DNA from: Denitromonas sp.
Lineage (GTDB): Bacteria; Pseudomonadota; Gammaproteobacteria; Burkholderiales; Rhodocyclaceae
Direction of reading: 5' to 3'
Assembly (NCBI RefSeq): GCF_034676725.1
Contig: NZ_JAUCBR010000004.1
Coordinates: 1,627,501 to 1,691,500, forward strand
Length of the DNA stretch: 64,000 nt
Under the pieces are notes generated by a model. That model worked only from the letters and a program-made list of their open reading frames with translations, was not told where the DNA came from and made no database searches. The number at the start of each line of letters is the position of its first letter. Position 1 is the first letter of the stretch. Position numbers and translations under genes: made by a program. Shown piece by piece: positions 7,389 to 18,226 of this stretch.

Positions 7389-8963
7389 ATGAGCAAGACC
7401 TTTTCCAAGGACGACAACAGCGTCGTCGTGATTATCGGCTCGGGCGCCGGCGGCGGCACGCTGGCCGACGAGCTGACCCGCCAGGGCGTGGATGTGGTGA
7501 TCCTCGAGGCCGGCAAGCACCACACCCAGGAAGACTTCGAGAACGACGAGTGGGCGATGTTCGCCAAGATCTCGTGGCTCGACAAGCGCATCTCGGCCGG
7601 CGGCTGGCATCACACCGAAACCTATCCCAACCTGCCGGCGTGGATCGTGAAAGGCGTGGGCGGCTCGACCATGCACTGGTCAGGCCTGGCGCTGCGCTTC
7701 ATGGCGCACGAGTTCAAGACGCGCAGCACCTACGGCCATGTGCCGGGCGCCAACGTGCTCGACTGGCCGATCAGCTACGACGAACTCGCGCCCTACTACG
7801 AGATCGCCGAGCGCAAGATGGGCGTGGCCGGCACCAAGGCCAGCGGCCTGCCGCCGATGCCGCCCAACAACCACTACAAGGTCATCGAGGCCGGCGCGCG
7901 CAAGATCGGCTACAAGGACATCGTGCGTCCGGTGGCCTCCAACACCCGGCCCCACGACGGCCGCCCGGCCTGTCAGCAGATCGGCTACTGCATGCAGGGC
8001 TGCAAGATCGGCGCCAAGTGGTCGACGCTGTACTCCGAGATCCCGCGCGCGATGAAGACCGGCCACGCCGAGCTGCGCCCGCAGAGCATGGTGCTGCGCA
8101 TCGAGCATGACAAGAGCGGCAAGGCCACCGGCGTGCTCTACGCCGACAAGGACGGTAACCAGCATCTGCAGAAGGCGCGCGTGGTGTGCGTGGCCGGCAA
8201 CTCGATCGAGTCGCCGCGCCTGCTGCTCAACTCCGCCTCCAGTCTGTTCCCCAACGGCCTGGCCAACTCCTCCGGCCAGGTCGGGCGCAACTACATGAAC
8301 CACACCACCGCCGCCGCGCTGACCATCAACCCGGGGCCGGTGTACATGTACCGCGGCTTCGACATCGCCGCGGTAGTGTCGGACGAAGTGCCCAACAACC
8401 CCGACCGCGGCTTCCTCGGCGGCTACCACCTCGAAGGCCTGGCGCTGCACCTGCCCTTTGCCGCGGCCTTCATGAAGCCCGGCGGCTGGGGCCGCGAGGT
8501 CAGCTCGGCGCTGGAGAAGTTCGACCACATGAGCTGCGTGTGGGTGTGCGGCGAGGATCTGGCGCAGGAAGAGAACAGCATCACCCTGCACCCGACCGAG
8601 AAGGACCAGCACGGCCTGCCGATCCCCATCGTCACCAAGACCGACCACACCAACGACGCCGCCATGCGCCGTCACGGCCTGGCCCAGTGGCGCAAGCTGT
8701 CCGAAGCCGTCGGCGCCACCCGCGTGATCGACATGCCGCCCTATCCGGCCAGCCACAACATGGGTACCAACCGCATGAGCGAAAAGGCCCGCGACGGCGT
8801 GGTGAACAAGTGGGGCCAGACCCATGACATCAAGAACCTTTTTGTCTCCGACGGCAGCCAGTTCACCTCCAGCGGCGCCGCCAATCCGACGCTGACCATC
8901 GTCGCGCTGGCGATTCGCCAGGCCGAGTACATCGCCGGGGCCATGCGCCGCCGCGAACTCTGA
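7389..8963 (+). CDS. GMC-family FAD-dependent dehydrogenase
   Basis: 524 residues. The N-terminal Rossmann motif GSGAGGG (about residues 15-21), the downstream VVILEAGKHH, the substrate-domain GGSTMHWSG and the C-terminal DGSQFTSSGAANPTLTIVALA segment identify the glucose-methanol-choline family, close to the gluconate/2-ketogluconate flavoprotein group. It should oxidise an alcohol group in the periplasm, passing electrons to a quinone or cytochrome. A Cys cluster (CQQIGYCMQGC) is present. There is no signal peptide of its own; it is probably carried out by the Tat-tagged protein encoded just upstream. ATG at 7389 is chosen because GGAGA precedes it, over an in-frame ATG at 7374. The substrate is not identifiable. 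Confidence 0.85.
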   Translation: MSKTFSKDDNSVVVIIGSGAGGGTLADELTRQGVDVVILEAGKHHTQEDFENDEWAMFAKISWLDKRISAGGWHHTETYPNLPAWIVKGVGGSTMHWSGLALRFMAHEFKTRSTYGHVPGANVLDWPISYDELAPYYEIAERKMGVAGTKASGLPPMPPNNHYKVIEAGARKIGYKDIVRPVASNTRPHDGRPACQQIGYCMQGCKIGAKWSTLYSEIPRAMKTGHAELRPQSMVLRIEHDKSGKATGVLYADKDGNQHLQKARVVCVAGNSIESPRLLLNSASSLFPNGLANSSGQVGRNYMNHTTAAALTINPGPVYMYRGFDIAAVVSDEVPNNPDRGFLGGYHLEGLALHLPFAAAFMKPGGWGREVSSALEKFDHMSCVWVCGEDLAQEENSITLHPTEKDQHGLPIPIVTKTDHTNDAAMRRHGLAQWRKLSEAVGATRVIDMPPYPASHNMGTNRMSEKARDGVVNKWGQTHDIKNLFVSDGSQFTSSGAANPTLTIVALAIRQAEYIAGAMRRREL

Positions 8964-8973
8964 GCCCGCTTTC

Positions 8974-9000
8974 GCCGGCGGGCGCATCCGGCCCGCCGGC
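8974..9000. terminator. GC-rich hairpin after GMC gene
   Basis: Perfect 10-bp arms (GCCGGCGGGC and its complement) with a 7-base loop, directly after the GMC stop. There is no T-tract, so it may stabilise the mRNA end rather than terminate. Confidence 0.4.
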
Positions 9001-9026
9001 CCGTCGAACGCGCTCCTCCTCGCGTG

Positions 9027-9064
9027 AGCTTTGGGGGCGCCGCCTTGCGGTGCCCCAGCTTTTT
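9027..9064 (+). terminator. Rho-independent terminator between GMC and VOC genes
   Basis: The arms GGGGCGCCGC and GCGGTGCCCC pair with one G-T wobble, extended by AGCT on both sides, and are followed by a run of T. This should end or attenuate the long operon before the VOC gene. Confidence 0.6.
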
Positions 9065-9127
9065 CGAAGACGAGTGTGTCAGCAGCACCGGCAGCACCCC
9101 CGAGAACCCCAACAAGGACACCAGACC

Positions 9128-9742
9128 ATGACCCACACCACCTCCTCCCGCGCCGGGCGCTGGCTGCGCCACGGCCTCCTCGCCGCCACCCTGGCCGCCG
9201 CCGTGCCGGCCGTTCAGGCCGACAGCGCGCCCGGCATGCGCGGCGTCGAGCACTTCGGCTTCACCGTGCCCGATGCCCAGCAGGCCGTCGATTTCTTTGT
9301 CGGCGTGATGGGCTGCAAGGCCTTCTTCACCATCGGCCCCTTCGGTCCGTTCAAGGACAACTGGATGAAGGAGAACCTCAACGTCAATCCGCGCGCCGTG
9401 ATCCCGGTCGCCCACCTGGTGCGCTGCGGCAACGGCACCAACTTCGAAATCTTCGAATACACCTCGCCCGACCAGAAGACCCAGCCGCCGAAGAACAGCG
9501 ACGTGGGCGGCCACCACATCGCCTTCTATGTGGATGACCTGAAGGCGGCAATGGCCAACATGCAAGCCAAGGGTGTGAAGTTCCTCGGCGAACCGCACCT
9601 GTTCACCGAAGGGCCGCTCAAGGGCCTGACCTGGATCTACTTCATGTCGCCCTGGGGCATGCAGCTGGAGCTGGTCACCGCGCCCGAGGGCCGTGGCTAT
9701 GAGCAGACCATGCGTGAGCGGCTGTGGGATCCGCGCCAGTAA
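9128..9742 (+). CDS. Exported VOC (glyoxalase/dioxygenase fold) protein
   Basis: 204 residues. The start at 9128 follows AAGGA and gives an N-terminal signal peptide (about residues 1-34, ending VQA). The mature part has two beta-alpha-beta-beta-beta units of the vicinal-oxygen-chelate fold: GVEHFGFTVPDAQQAVDFF, then GHHIAFYVDDLKAAM, and near the end WGMQLELV. His in the first strand, His in HHIAFYV and Glu in LELV are the positions that bind metal in this superfamily. An exported VOC protein is unusual, since glyoxalases are cytoplasmic. It may process a periplasmic product of the PQQ or GMC dehydrogenases. The exact reaction is unknown. Confidence 0.75.
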   Translation: MTHTTSSRAGRWLRHGLLAATLAAAVPAVQADSAPGMRGVEHFGFTVPDAQQAVDFFVGVMGCKAFFTIGPFGPFKDNWMKENLNVNPRAVIPVAHLVRCGNGTNFEIFEYTSPDQKTQPPKNSDVGGHHIAFYVDDLKAAMANMQAKGVKFLGEPHLFTEGPLKGLTWIYFMSPWGMQLELVTAPEGRGYEQTMRERLWDPRQ

Positions 9743-11007
9743 GCGCCGGGCGCCAGGCGCGCTGGCTGCGCGCCCTGGCGCTGACCGCCGTGCTGCTGAG
9801 TGTTGGCGGCACGGCGACGGCCCATGTGCAGGACTTCATGGCGCGCATCGTGCATCTGGCCCCGCGCGACGGGGCGCTGCAGGCCTTTGTGCAGCTGCCG
9901 CTGGCTCTGGTGCTGTTGCCGCCCGACTGGCAGGTCGGTGGAGAGCAGGCGGCGCCGCCCTTTCTGCGTCGCGATGCTGACGGCCGCCTGGCGGCGGACG
10001 TGCCGGCCCTGCATCGCGACCCGGCGGGCCTGCGCACCCGGCTGCGCGAGGCCTTGCGGCTCGACGGCCGCCTCGGCGCGCTCGAGGGGGCCCGCCTCGA
10101 CCCCCTCGCCGAGCGCGACCCCTTCACCTATCTGCCGGCGGTGGAGCAGCACGTCCGGCCGGGCATGGCGCTGGGTGAGGCGGCCGAGCTCGATCTGGCC
10201 GACGCGGTGGTGAGCCTGCGCCTGCGCTTCGACGCGCCCGCCCCCGGCGCCGCGCCGGTGCTGGCGGGCAGCGCCCTGGAGTGGCCCGAGTTGGGGGCCC
10301 GCGCGGTCAACATCGTGCGCCGCCATCATGCCGACGGCCGGGTCGACAGCTACCAGAGCCTCGGCCCGCTGCACCTGGTGCTCGGCGCGCCGGCCACGCC
10401 CACCCCGGCCCAGGCCGCCGCCGCGCCCGAGGGCTTCGTCGGCTACATGGTGTCGGGTTTCGAGCATGTGCTGATCGGCCTGGACCATGTGCTGTTCATC
10501 CTGGTGCTGCTGCTCGGCGCGGGCGGTGTGGCGCGCTTCCTGACCAGTTCGCTGGCCTTCACGGCCGGGCATTCGATCACCCTGTGCGTCGGCGCGCTGG
10601 GCGGGTTGAGCGCGCTGGCCTGGTTCGCCCCGGCGGTCGAACTGGCGATTGCCGCCTCGATCATCTACGCCGGCGTGCGCATTCTCGGCGACCGCGAACG
10701 CCCGCTGCTGGCGCCGGTGGTGTTTGTCGTGGGGCTGGTGCACGGCTTCGGCTTTTCGTTTGCCCTGCAGTCGGTGGCGCCATCGCTCAGCGGCAGCTTC
10801 GTCAGCGTGGTGCTCGGCTTCAACCTCGGCATCGAGCTGGGCCAGCTGGCGCTGTCGCTGGTGGCCGCGCCGGTGCTGTGGGCGGTGCATCGCGCCTGGC
10901 GCCATCCGCGCCTGCGCTACCAGCATGCGCTGGTGCTGCCGTGCATTGCCGTTGCGTCAATCTGGCTGATCGAGCGCAGTGCCGTGCTGCTGACGGCGGT
11001 CTCCTGA
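9724..11007 (+). CDS. HupE/UreJ-family membrane protein with large extracytoplasmic N-domain
   Basis: About 427 residues from a GTG that overlaps the VOC gene by 19 bp. It has a signal-like N terminus (ending TATA), a periplasmic domain of about 200 residues, and a C-terminal bundle of six to seven membrane segments starting at GFVGYMVSGFEHVLIGLDHVLF. The His-rich helix with HxxxGxDHxxF, the AGHSITL segment and the VHGFGFSFAL segment are characteristic of the HupE/UreJ_2 family, which includes predicted metal (nickel/cobalt) permeases. No hydrogenase or urease genes are nearby, so here it is more likely linked to the oxidation locus, perhaps for metal supply. Function uncertain. Confidence 0.75.
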   Translation: MGSAPVSAGRQARWLRALALTAVLLSVGGTATAHVQDFMARIVHLAPRDGALQAFVQLPLALVLLPPDWQVGGEQAAPPFLRRDADGRLAADVPALHRDPAGLRTRLREALRLDGRLGALEGARLDPLAERDPFTYLPAVEQHVRPGMALGEAAELDLADAVVSLRLRFDAPAPGAAPVLAGSALEWPELGARAVNIVRRHHADGRVDSYQSLGPLHLVLGAPATPTPAQAAAAPEGFVGYMVSGFEHVLIGLDHVLFILVLLLGAGGVARFLTSSLAFTAGHSITLCVGALGGLSALAWFAPAVELAIAASIIYAGVRILGDRERPLLAPVVFVVGLVHGFGFSFALQSVAPSLSGSFVSVVLGFNLGIELGQLALSLVAAPVLWAVHRAWRHPRLRYQHALVLPCIAVASIWLIERSAVLLTAVS

Positions 11008-11041
11008 GGCGGGCGGCGAGCGGAATATCACCTTGGAGGTA

Positions 11042-11056
11042 TGGCGTAATCAGTGC
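11042..11056 (+). promoter_or_regulatory. Weak sigma-54-like promoter upstream of the activator gene
   Basis: TGGCGT-AATCA-GTGC keeps the GG and GC dinucleotides at the right spacing but misses other consensus bases. It lies 144 bp upstream of the activator start. It could give autoactivation; evidence is weak. Confidence 0.3.
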
Positions 11057-11199
11057 TTTACTAGGGCCAAACACGAAGCCGTCGGCACGAGAAGCGGCGA
11101 GGTAGCAACAGAACAGACATAAGCGCGGGCCAGGGATGGACCCAGCGCATCTCTCGCGCGATCCGGCCGATGCCGGGCGCGTCAGGAGGAGACTTGAGC

Positions 11200-13170
<1,971 letters not shown>

Positions 13171-13237
13171 GGCGCGGCTGCGCTGGCCGCGGGCTGCGCA
13201 CGCGCATTCCCTTGCGGGGCGACTTCGCCTAGAATCT

Positions 13238-13280
13238 GGGAAAAATTTTCTCCCTTGCGGTTTGGAGAGAAAAAAAATTC
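13238..13280. promoter_or_regulatory. AT-rich paired palindromes upstream of lrp-like gene
   Basis: Two similar A/T-tract blocks (13238-13254, GGGAAAAATTTTCTCCC; 13264-13280, GGAGAGAAAAAAATTCC) lie 35-75 bp before the regulator start. They are the only AT-rich stretch in the area. Lrp-family proteins bind such sites and usually repress their own gene, so this is a likely autoregulatory operator and promoter region. Confidence 0.45.
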
Positions 13281-13313
13281 CACATCCTAGCGACGCCCGG
13301 TCGTGACGCCACC

Positions 13314-13772
13314 ATGAAGATTGATCGTATCCAGCGCCAGATCCTGGCCGAACTGCAGAAGAACTCCCGCATCAGCAACCAGGAGCTGGCCGACCGGGTC
13401 GGCCTGTCGGTGTCGCCATGCTGGCGACGGGTACGCGAGCTGGAGGAGGGCGGGCTGATTCGTGCCTACGTGGCCCTGCTCGATCGCAAGAAGCTCGGTC
13501 TCGATGCCTGCCTGTGGTGCCAGATCCGCCTCAAGAAGCACAGCGCAGCCATTGCCGAGCAGTTCGAGTCGATGGTGGCCGGGCGGCCGGAGGTGGTCGA
13601 GTGCTACGAGTTGACCGGCGAGAGCGACTACCTGATGAAGGTCTACCTGCCGGACATGGACGCCTACACCGCCTTCATGCACAGCTTCCTGCTCAAGATG
13701 CAGGACGTGGACGTGGTGCGCACCAGCGTCACGCTGCGCGAGATCAAGAACGAAACCGCGCTGCCGATCTGA
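13314..13772 (+). CDS. Lrp/AsnC-family transcriptional regulator
   Basis: 152 residues. The N-terminal winged helix-turn-helix (IDRIQRQILAELQKNSRISNQELADRVGLS..PCWRR) and the C-terminal RAM/effector domain (ALLDRKKLGLDA, VVECYELTGESDYLMKVYLPD) match the family over its full length. The effector is probably an amino acid. The target is unknown; AT-rich palindromes just upstream suggest autoregulation. It is followed by a strong bidirectional terminator, so it is transcribed separately from the cytochrome gene on the other strand. Confidence 0.9.
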   Translation: MKIDRIQRQILAELQKNSRISNQELADRVGLSVSPCWRRVRELEEGGLIRAYVALLDRKKLGLDACLWCQIRLKKHSAAIAEQFESMVAGRPEVVECYELTGESDYLMKVYLPDMDAYTAFMHSFLLKMQDVDVVRTSVTLREIKNETALPI

Positions 13773-13790
13773 GCCGGGCGCGCTGCCAAG

Positions 13791-13821
13791 AAAAAGCCCC
13801 GCGACGCAGGCGGGGCTTTTT
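13791..13821. terminator. Bidirectional Rho-independent terminator
   Basis: Twelve-base perfect arms (AAAAAGCCCCGC and complement) around a 7-base loop, giving a T-tract on both strands. It sits between convergent genes for the Lrp-like regulator and the cytochrome. Confidence 0.9.
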
Positions 13822-13837
13822 CATGCGCGGGTCGGGC

Positions 13838-14266
13838 TCAGTTGCCTTCGACCGGCGGCTCGGTGAAGCTGGCACCGGACTGGTTGGCCAGGTAGGCCAC
13901 GGCGCGGATCAGCTCCTTGTCGGTCAGGTCGGCCGCGCCGCCTTTCGGGGGCATGGCGCCCTTGCCGTTGGTGGCGGTGGTCACGAGGGCGTCGAGACCC
14001 ATGGCGATACGCGGTGCCCAGGCGGCGTTGTCGCCGGTCTTGGGCGCTTCGAGCACGCCGGAGCTGTGACAGGCAGCGCACACATTGGTGTAGATCTGCT
14101 CGCCCGTACGGCTGCCCGGGGCCACCTTGGCGACTTCGAGTTCGACGCGGGCGACCGGCTGGGTCAGCTTGGCGGACAGTTCGCCGTCGATGCTTTTCTG
14201 ATCACCACAGCCTGCCAGCGGCAGGGCGACGACGGCAAGAAGGCTCAGGAGGCGCGTTTGGGTCAT
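13838..14266 (-). CDS. Cytochrome c5-like lipoprotein
   Basis: 142 residues. The N terminus is a lipoprotein signal (LLSLLAVVALPLAGC, Cys about residue 20). The heme-binding motif CAACH follows a QIYTNVC segment typical of cytochrome c5/c-555, and the axial Met is in KGAMPPKGG. It should be a membrane-anchored periplasmic monoheme electron carrier feeding an oxidase or reductase. Monocistronic, ending at the shared terminator. It is not obviously linked to the dehydrogenase locus, although it could accept electrons from it. Confidence 0.88.
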   Translation of the reverse strand: MTQTRLLSLLAVVALPLAGCGDQKSIDGELSAKLTQPVARVELEVAKVAPGSRTGEQIYTNVCAACHSSGVLEAPKTGDNAAWAPRIAMGLDALVTTATNGKGAMPPKGGAADLTDKELIRAVAYLANQSGASFTEPPVEGN

Positions 14267-14387
14267 GCTCTATTCCTCTGTGCGGGTGCAACAATCATAA
14301 AGCCGCGATTATAGCGGGGCCTAGCCCGGTTTGGAAAACGTCGCCGTGGACGCGTTGCGCAAAAGGCGCTATTCTCACGCCCTCTGC

Positions 14388-14463
14388 GCGCCTGTAGCTC
14401 AGTGGATAGAGTACTGGCCTCCGAAGCCAGGGGCCGCTGGTTCGATTCCAGCCAGGCGCGCCA
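14388..14463 (+). tRNA. tRNA-Arg(CCG)
   Basis: 76 bases form a full cloverleaf. The acceptor stem GCGCCTG pairs with CAGGCGC, the D-arm reads AGCTCAGTGGATAGAG, the anticodon loop CTCCGAA in stem CTGGC/GCCAG gives anticodon CCG, and the T-arm is GCTGG-TTCGATT-CCAGC. A genomic CCA end is present. It decodes CGG arginine codons. Confidence 0.95.
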
Positions 14464-14517
14464 GCCCCCTCAAACGGTTTCCGCGGTCACGCGCTCGTTA
14501 TTGCGCCCTACCTGACC

Positions 14518-15159
14518 ATGCTCGAATACCGCATCATCCCCGTCACCCCGTTTGCCCAGAACTGCTCGCTGCTGTGGTGCGCCGACACCCGCCAGGCGGC
14601 CGTGGTCGACCCCGGTGGCGACATCCCGCGCATCCGGCAAGCCATTGCCGAGGCCGGGGTCACGGTGGACAAGATCCTGCTCACCCATGGCCATATCGAC
14701 CACGCCGGCGCCACCGCCGAGCTGGCACGCACACTGGGGGTCCCGATCATCGGCCCGCAGCAGGAGGAGCGCTTCTGGCTCGACGCGCTCGGCCAGCAGA
14801 GCAAGATGTTCGGCTTCCCGCCGGTGGAGTCCTTCGAGCCTGATCGCTGGCTCGAAGAGGGGGACACGGTCGAGGTCGGCCACTGCCGCCTGCAGGTCAT
14901 CCACACGCCGGGCCATACGCCGGGCCATGTCGTGTTCTTCGACGCCGATGCACGCCTGGCGGTGGTGGGCGATGTGCTGTTTGCCGGCTCGATCGGGCGC
15001 ACCGACTTCCCGCGCGGCGACCACGCCACGCTGGTCGCTGCCATCCGCAACAAACTGTGGCCGCTCGGCGATGATGTCAGTTTCATTCCCGGTCATGGTC
15101 CGCAATCGACCTTCGGCGCCGAGCGCGCGACCAACCCCTATGTGGCCGACGGGCGCTGA
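14518..15159 (+). CDS. Metallo-beta-lactamase-fold hydrolase (glyoxalase II-like, YcbL type)
   Basis: 213 residues, the length of the YcbL/GloB2 group. The metal-binding motif [10 protein letters not shown] is followed by the expected downstream ligands in [18 protein letters not shown] and PGHGPQS. It probably hydrolyses thioesters such as S-lactoylglutathione. It lies just after the tRNA gene, on the same strand, without a close partner. Confidence 0.88.
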   Translation: MLEYRIIPVTPFAQNCSLLWCADTRQAAVVDPGGDIPRIRQAIAEAGVTVDKILLTHGHIDHAGATAELARTLGVPIIGPQQEERFWLDALGQQSKMFGFPPVESFEPDRWLEEGDTVEVGHCRLQVIHTPGHTPGHVVFFDADARLAVVGDVLFAGSIGRTDFPRGDHATLVAAIRNKLWPLGDDVSFIPGHGPQSTFGAERATNPYVADGR

Positions 15160-15241
15160 ATACGGCCCCGGATGACAGGCCGATTTGCGGTAGGATGTGC
15201 GCCAAGATCGATTGACCGTTTGATTGAGCGAGGACGCCGCC

Positions 15242-15946
15242 GTGCGATTGGCCATTCTTGAAGACGATACGCTGCAGAGCGAGACGCTGGCGGACTGGTT
15301 GCGCCACGCGGGGCATGACGTGCATGCCTTTTCGCAGTCCCGCGACTTCATCCGGGTGGCCGGCCGCGAGAGCTTCGACCTGTGCCTGATCGACTGGATG
15401 CTGCCCGAGATGAGCGGCACCGAGGTGCTGCACTGGCTGCGCGAAGACCGTGCCAATGACACGCCGGTGATCTTCATCACCGCCCGCGACGCCGAAGAAG
15501 ACATCGTCACCGCGCTGGGCGCTGGCGCCGACGACTACCTGATCAAGCCGCTACGCCGCTTCGAACTGCTCTCGCGCATCGACGCGGTCATGCGCCGCGC
15601 CCGCCCGCAGGCGTCCGACAACGTGATCGACGTGCCGCCCTTCAGCTTCGACGTGCAGTCCAAGCGCGCCACCATCGATGGCGAGCCGGTCGAGCTGACC
15701 GACAAGGAATTCGACCTGGCCGCCTTCCTGTTCAAGAACCTCGGCCGTCTGCTCTCGCGCGGGCACATGCTCGAAGCCGTGTGGGGGCGCAACCCCAACC
15801 TCGCCACGCGCACGGTCGACACCCACATCAGCCGGGTGCGCAGCAAGCTGGGCCTGCGGCCTGAAAACGGCTTCCGCCTGACGCCGACCTACAACTACGG
15901 CTACCGCCTCGAGCAGATCGACGCCGAAGACGCCGCGGCCGACTGA
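15242..15946 (+). CDS. OmpR-family response regulator
   Basis: 234 residues. The receiver domain shows the acidic pocket (EDD at the start), the phosphoacceptor in CLIDWMLPEMSG (Asp about residue 50) and the conserved Lys in YLIKPL. The C-terminal winged-helix domain ends with the typical TRTVDTHISRVRSKLGL. GTG at 15242 is the likely start; a TTG at 15224 is possible. The CHASE2-domain kinase at 18227 and LysM/FecR protein at 16588 are probable partners, as such sets often lie together; mscL on the other strand splits them here. Confidence 0.88.
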   Translation: MRLAILEDDTLQSETLADWLRHAGHDVHAFSQSRDFIRVAGRESFDLCLIDWMLPEMSGTEVLHWLREDRANDTPVIFITARDAEEDIVTALGAGADDYLIKPLRRFELLSRIDAVMRRARPQASDNVIDVPPFSFDVQSKRATIDGEPVELTDKEFDLAAFLFKNLGRLLSRGHMLEAVWGRNPNLATRTVDTHISRVRSKLGLRPENGFRLTPTYNYGYRLEQIDAEDAAAD

Positions 15947-15970
15947 GCGCCGGCCGGCCCTCGGGGGATC

Positions 15971-16393
15971 TCAGTTCCGCTTGAGCGAATCGCGGATCTC
16001 GCGCAGCAGCACGATGTCTTCCGGATCTGCCTTGGGCGCCTCCGGCTCGGGCGGGGCCTCGCGCTTGAGCTTGTTGATCGCCTTGATGGCCATGAAGATG
16101 GCGAAGGCGACAATCACGAAGTCCAGCGCTGTGTTGATGAACACCCCGTACTTGATCAAGGGCGCGCCCGCCTTCTCGGCCTCGGCCAGCGAGGCAAACG
16201 TGCCTTCGCCCAGGTTCACATAGAGGTTGGAGAAGTCGACCCCGCCCACCAGCTTGCCGACCACCGGCATGACCAGATCGTTGACCGCCGAATTGACGAT
16301 CTTGCCAAAGGCCGCGCCGATGATCACGCCCACGGCCATGTCCATCACGTTGCCCTTGACGGCAAATTCCTTGAACTCCGAAATGAAACTCAT
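15971..16393 (-). CDS. mscL: Large-conductance mechanosensitive channel MscL
   Basis: 140 residues. The N-terminal helix ([32 protein letters not shown]) and the second membrane helix ([23 protein letters not shown]) are diagnostic of MscL, which releases solutes on hypo-osmotic shock as a homopentamer in the inner membrane. The cytoplasmic C-terminal helix is present ([14 protein letters not shown]). ATG at 16393 follows AGGAG. It is transcribed convergently with the response regulator and divergently from the LysM/FecR gene. Confidence 0.97.
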   Translation of the reverse strand: MSFISEFKEFAVKGNVMDMAVGVIIGAAFGKIVNSAVNDLVMPVVGKLVGGVDFSNLYVNLGEGTFASLAEAEKAGAPLIKYGVFINTALDFVIVAFAIFMAIKAINKLKREAPPEPEAPKADPEDIVLLREIRDSLKRN

Positions 16394-16587
16394 CTGTTGA
16401 TCTCCTGGGACGGGGCCGGCGCGTGCGGCGATTTGCATGAGGGTATCTGGGTCTGCCCCTTGCCATGCGTTCGGTGTATGACGACCATAGACGAATTCGT
16501 TGGTCGTGCGAATAATTATCACTGTTTTTCACAGACCGCAGGCCTCCGACACGTATGATGAAACGCTTGCTGACAAAGGAAATGCCG

Positions 16588-18207
16588 ATGCCACGCAATG
16601 TCACATTCTGGCGCCTGCTCGCCGCGAGCCTGACCGCGAGCCTGCTCTTCGGCGCACCGACGGCGCGGGCCCAGGCCGACGCCGTGAATTATGTGGTGCA
16701 GCCGGGCGACACCCTCATCGGGTTGGGCGAGACCTTGCTGGCCGACCCGGCCCGCTGGCCCACCGTCCAGCGTCTCAATGCCGTGGCCGACCCCTACCGC
16801 ATGCCCATCGGCCGCCAGCTGCGCATCCCGGTCAGCCTGCTGCGCAAGGTTCCGCGCCAGGCGCGGGTGGTGCACGCCAGCGGCGGTGCCAGCGCCAACG
16901 GCGAGCCGGTCAGCGTTGACCAGACCGTCGCCGAGGGTGCCCGGCTGACCACGCCGGCCAAGAGCTTCATGACCCTCGAGCTGCCCGACGGCTCGCGCCT
17001 GACCCTGCAGCCGCAGACCGATGTGCGCATCGACGCGCTGCATGGCTTCATGGGCTCGGACGACATCCAGCGCGCCACCTTCGATGTGCGCCAGGGGCGG
17101 ATCGAAACCGAGGTTGAGCCGCAGGGCGGCCCGGCGGCGCGGTATCGCATCCACACCCCCACGGCCATCATCGGGGTGCGCGGCACCAGCTTCCGCGTCG
17201 CCAGCGACACGGCGCAGACGCGTGCCGAAATGCGCAGCGGCACGGTGGCCGTGCGAGGTGTCGACGCGCGTCGCGACATCGCCCTCAAGGCGGGCTTCGG
17301 CCTGGTCGCCCGGGCCGGCCAGCCGGTCGACGCGCCGGTGCCGCTGCTGCCGCCGCCCGACATGACCGGCATGCGCACCCGCTACGAGCGCCCGGTGATG
17401 CGCCTGCAGCTGGCCCCGGTGGCCGGTGCCGTCGGGTATCGCGGCCAGATCGCCGAGGACGCTGCCTTTACCCGCATCGTCGCCGAAGCCGCTGCCGCCG
17501 TGCCCGACCTCAAGGTGGCCGGCCTCGCCGACGGCGGCTACCACCTGCGGGTGCGTGCCGTCGATTCGCGCGGGCTCGAAGGGCGCGATGCCGAGCTCGC
17601 CGTGCGCCTCAAGGCGCGGCCCGAGCCGCCATTCATCAACGCCCCGCGACCCGGCGGCAAGGCCGCCGCCGGTACCGTCAAGTTCGCCTGGGCGCAGGCC
17701 GACGAGGCGGCCAGCTACCGCTTCGAGCTGGCCCGCGATGCGGCGTTCTCCGACATCGTGGTGCGCAACGAGGCGCTGAGCGAAAACACCACCGAGGTGG
17801 CCCTCGAAGCCGGCCAGTACCACTGGCGCCTGGCCAGCACCCGCGCCGATGGCGACCGCGGCCCCTGGGGCGATCCGGTCGACCTGACGGTGCGCCCGCC
17901 CATGGCCGAGGTGCCGCCGCCCGCCTTCGACGACGACAACATGCTCGTCGCCTGGGGCGGCGAACCGGGCCAGCGTTTCGACTACCAGCTGGCCGGCGAC
18001 GCCCGGTTCGAGCGCATCGTTGCCAGCGGCACCGTTGACGCACCCGAGCTGGTGCTGCCCAAGCCCGCGGCCGGGGCGTACTTCCTGCGCATCCGCGCGA
18101 TCGACCCGGACGGCTTCGTGGGCGGCTTCTCGGCGCCGCAGCAGGTCATCGTGCCGGCCAAACTGCCGGTGTGGATGCTGTTCACGCCGCTGCTGATCCT
18201 GCTGTGA
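16588..18207 (+). CDS. Exported LysM/FecR-domain protein
   Basis: 539 residues. After a signal peptide (ending RAQA) comes a LysM peptidoglycan-binding domain (VNYVVQPGDTLIGLGETLL, residues about 32-80), a FecR domain (FMTLELPDGSRLTLQPQTDVRID ... TPTAIIGVRGTSFRVA), and about 270 residues with two or three fibronectin-like repeats (RLQLAPVAGAVGYRGQIAEDAAF, KFAWAQADEAASYRFELARDAAF). The envelope-bound FecR part suggests a role in signalling to the CHASE2 kinase encoded 19 bp downstream. ATG at 16588 is preceded by AAAGGA at good spacing. Confidence 0.85.
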   Translation: MPRNVTFWRLLAASLTASLLFGAPTARAQADAVNYVVQPGDTLIGLGETLLADPARWPTVQRLNAVADPYRMPIGRQLRIPVSLLRKVPRQARVVHASGGASANGEPVSVDQTVAEGARLTTPAKSFMTLELPDGSRLTLQPQTDVRIDALHGFMGSDDIQRATFDVRQGRIETEVEPQGGPAARYRIHTPTAIIGVRGTSFRVASDTAQTRAEMRSGTVAVRGVDARRDIALKAGFGLVARAGQPVDAPVPLLPPPDMTGMRTRYERPVMRLQLAPVAGAVGYRGQIAEDAAFTRIVAEAAAAVPDLKVAGLADGGYHLRVRAVDSRGLEGRDAELAVRLKARPEPPFINAPRPGGKAAAGTVKFAWAQADEAASYRFELARDAAFSDIVVRNEALSENTTEVALEAGQYHWRLASTRADGDRGPWGDPVDLTVRPPMAEVPPPAFDDDNMLVAWGGEPGQRFDYQLAGDARFERIVASGTVDAPELVLPKPAAGAYFLRIRAIDPDGFVGGFSAPQQVIVPAKLPVWMLFTPLLILL

Positions 18208-18226
18208 CCCGCAACGGAACGGCGTC

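Noticed and set aside
9724..11007. Hydrogenase or urease accessory role for the HupE/UreJ-like protein
   Set aside because: No hydrogenase or urease genes occur in the window; the family is broad and the neighbours point to alcohol oxidation.
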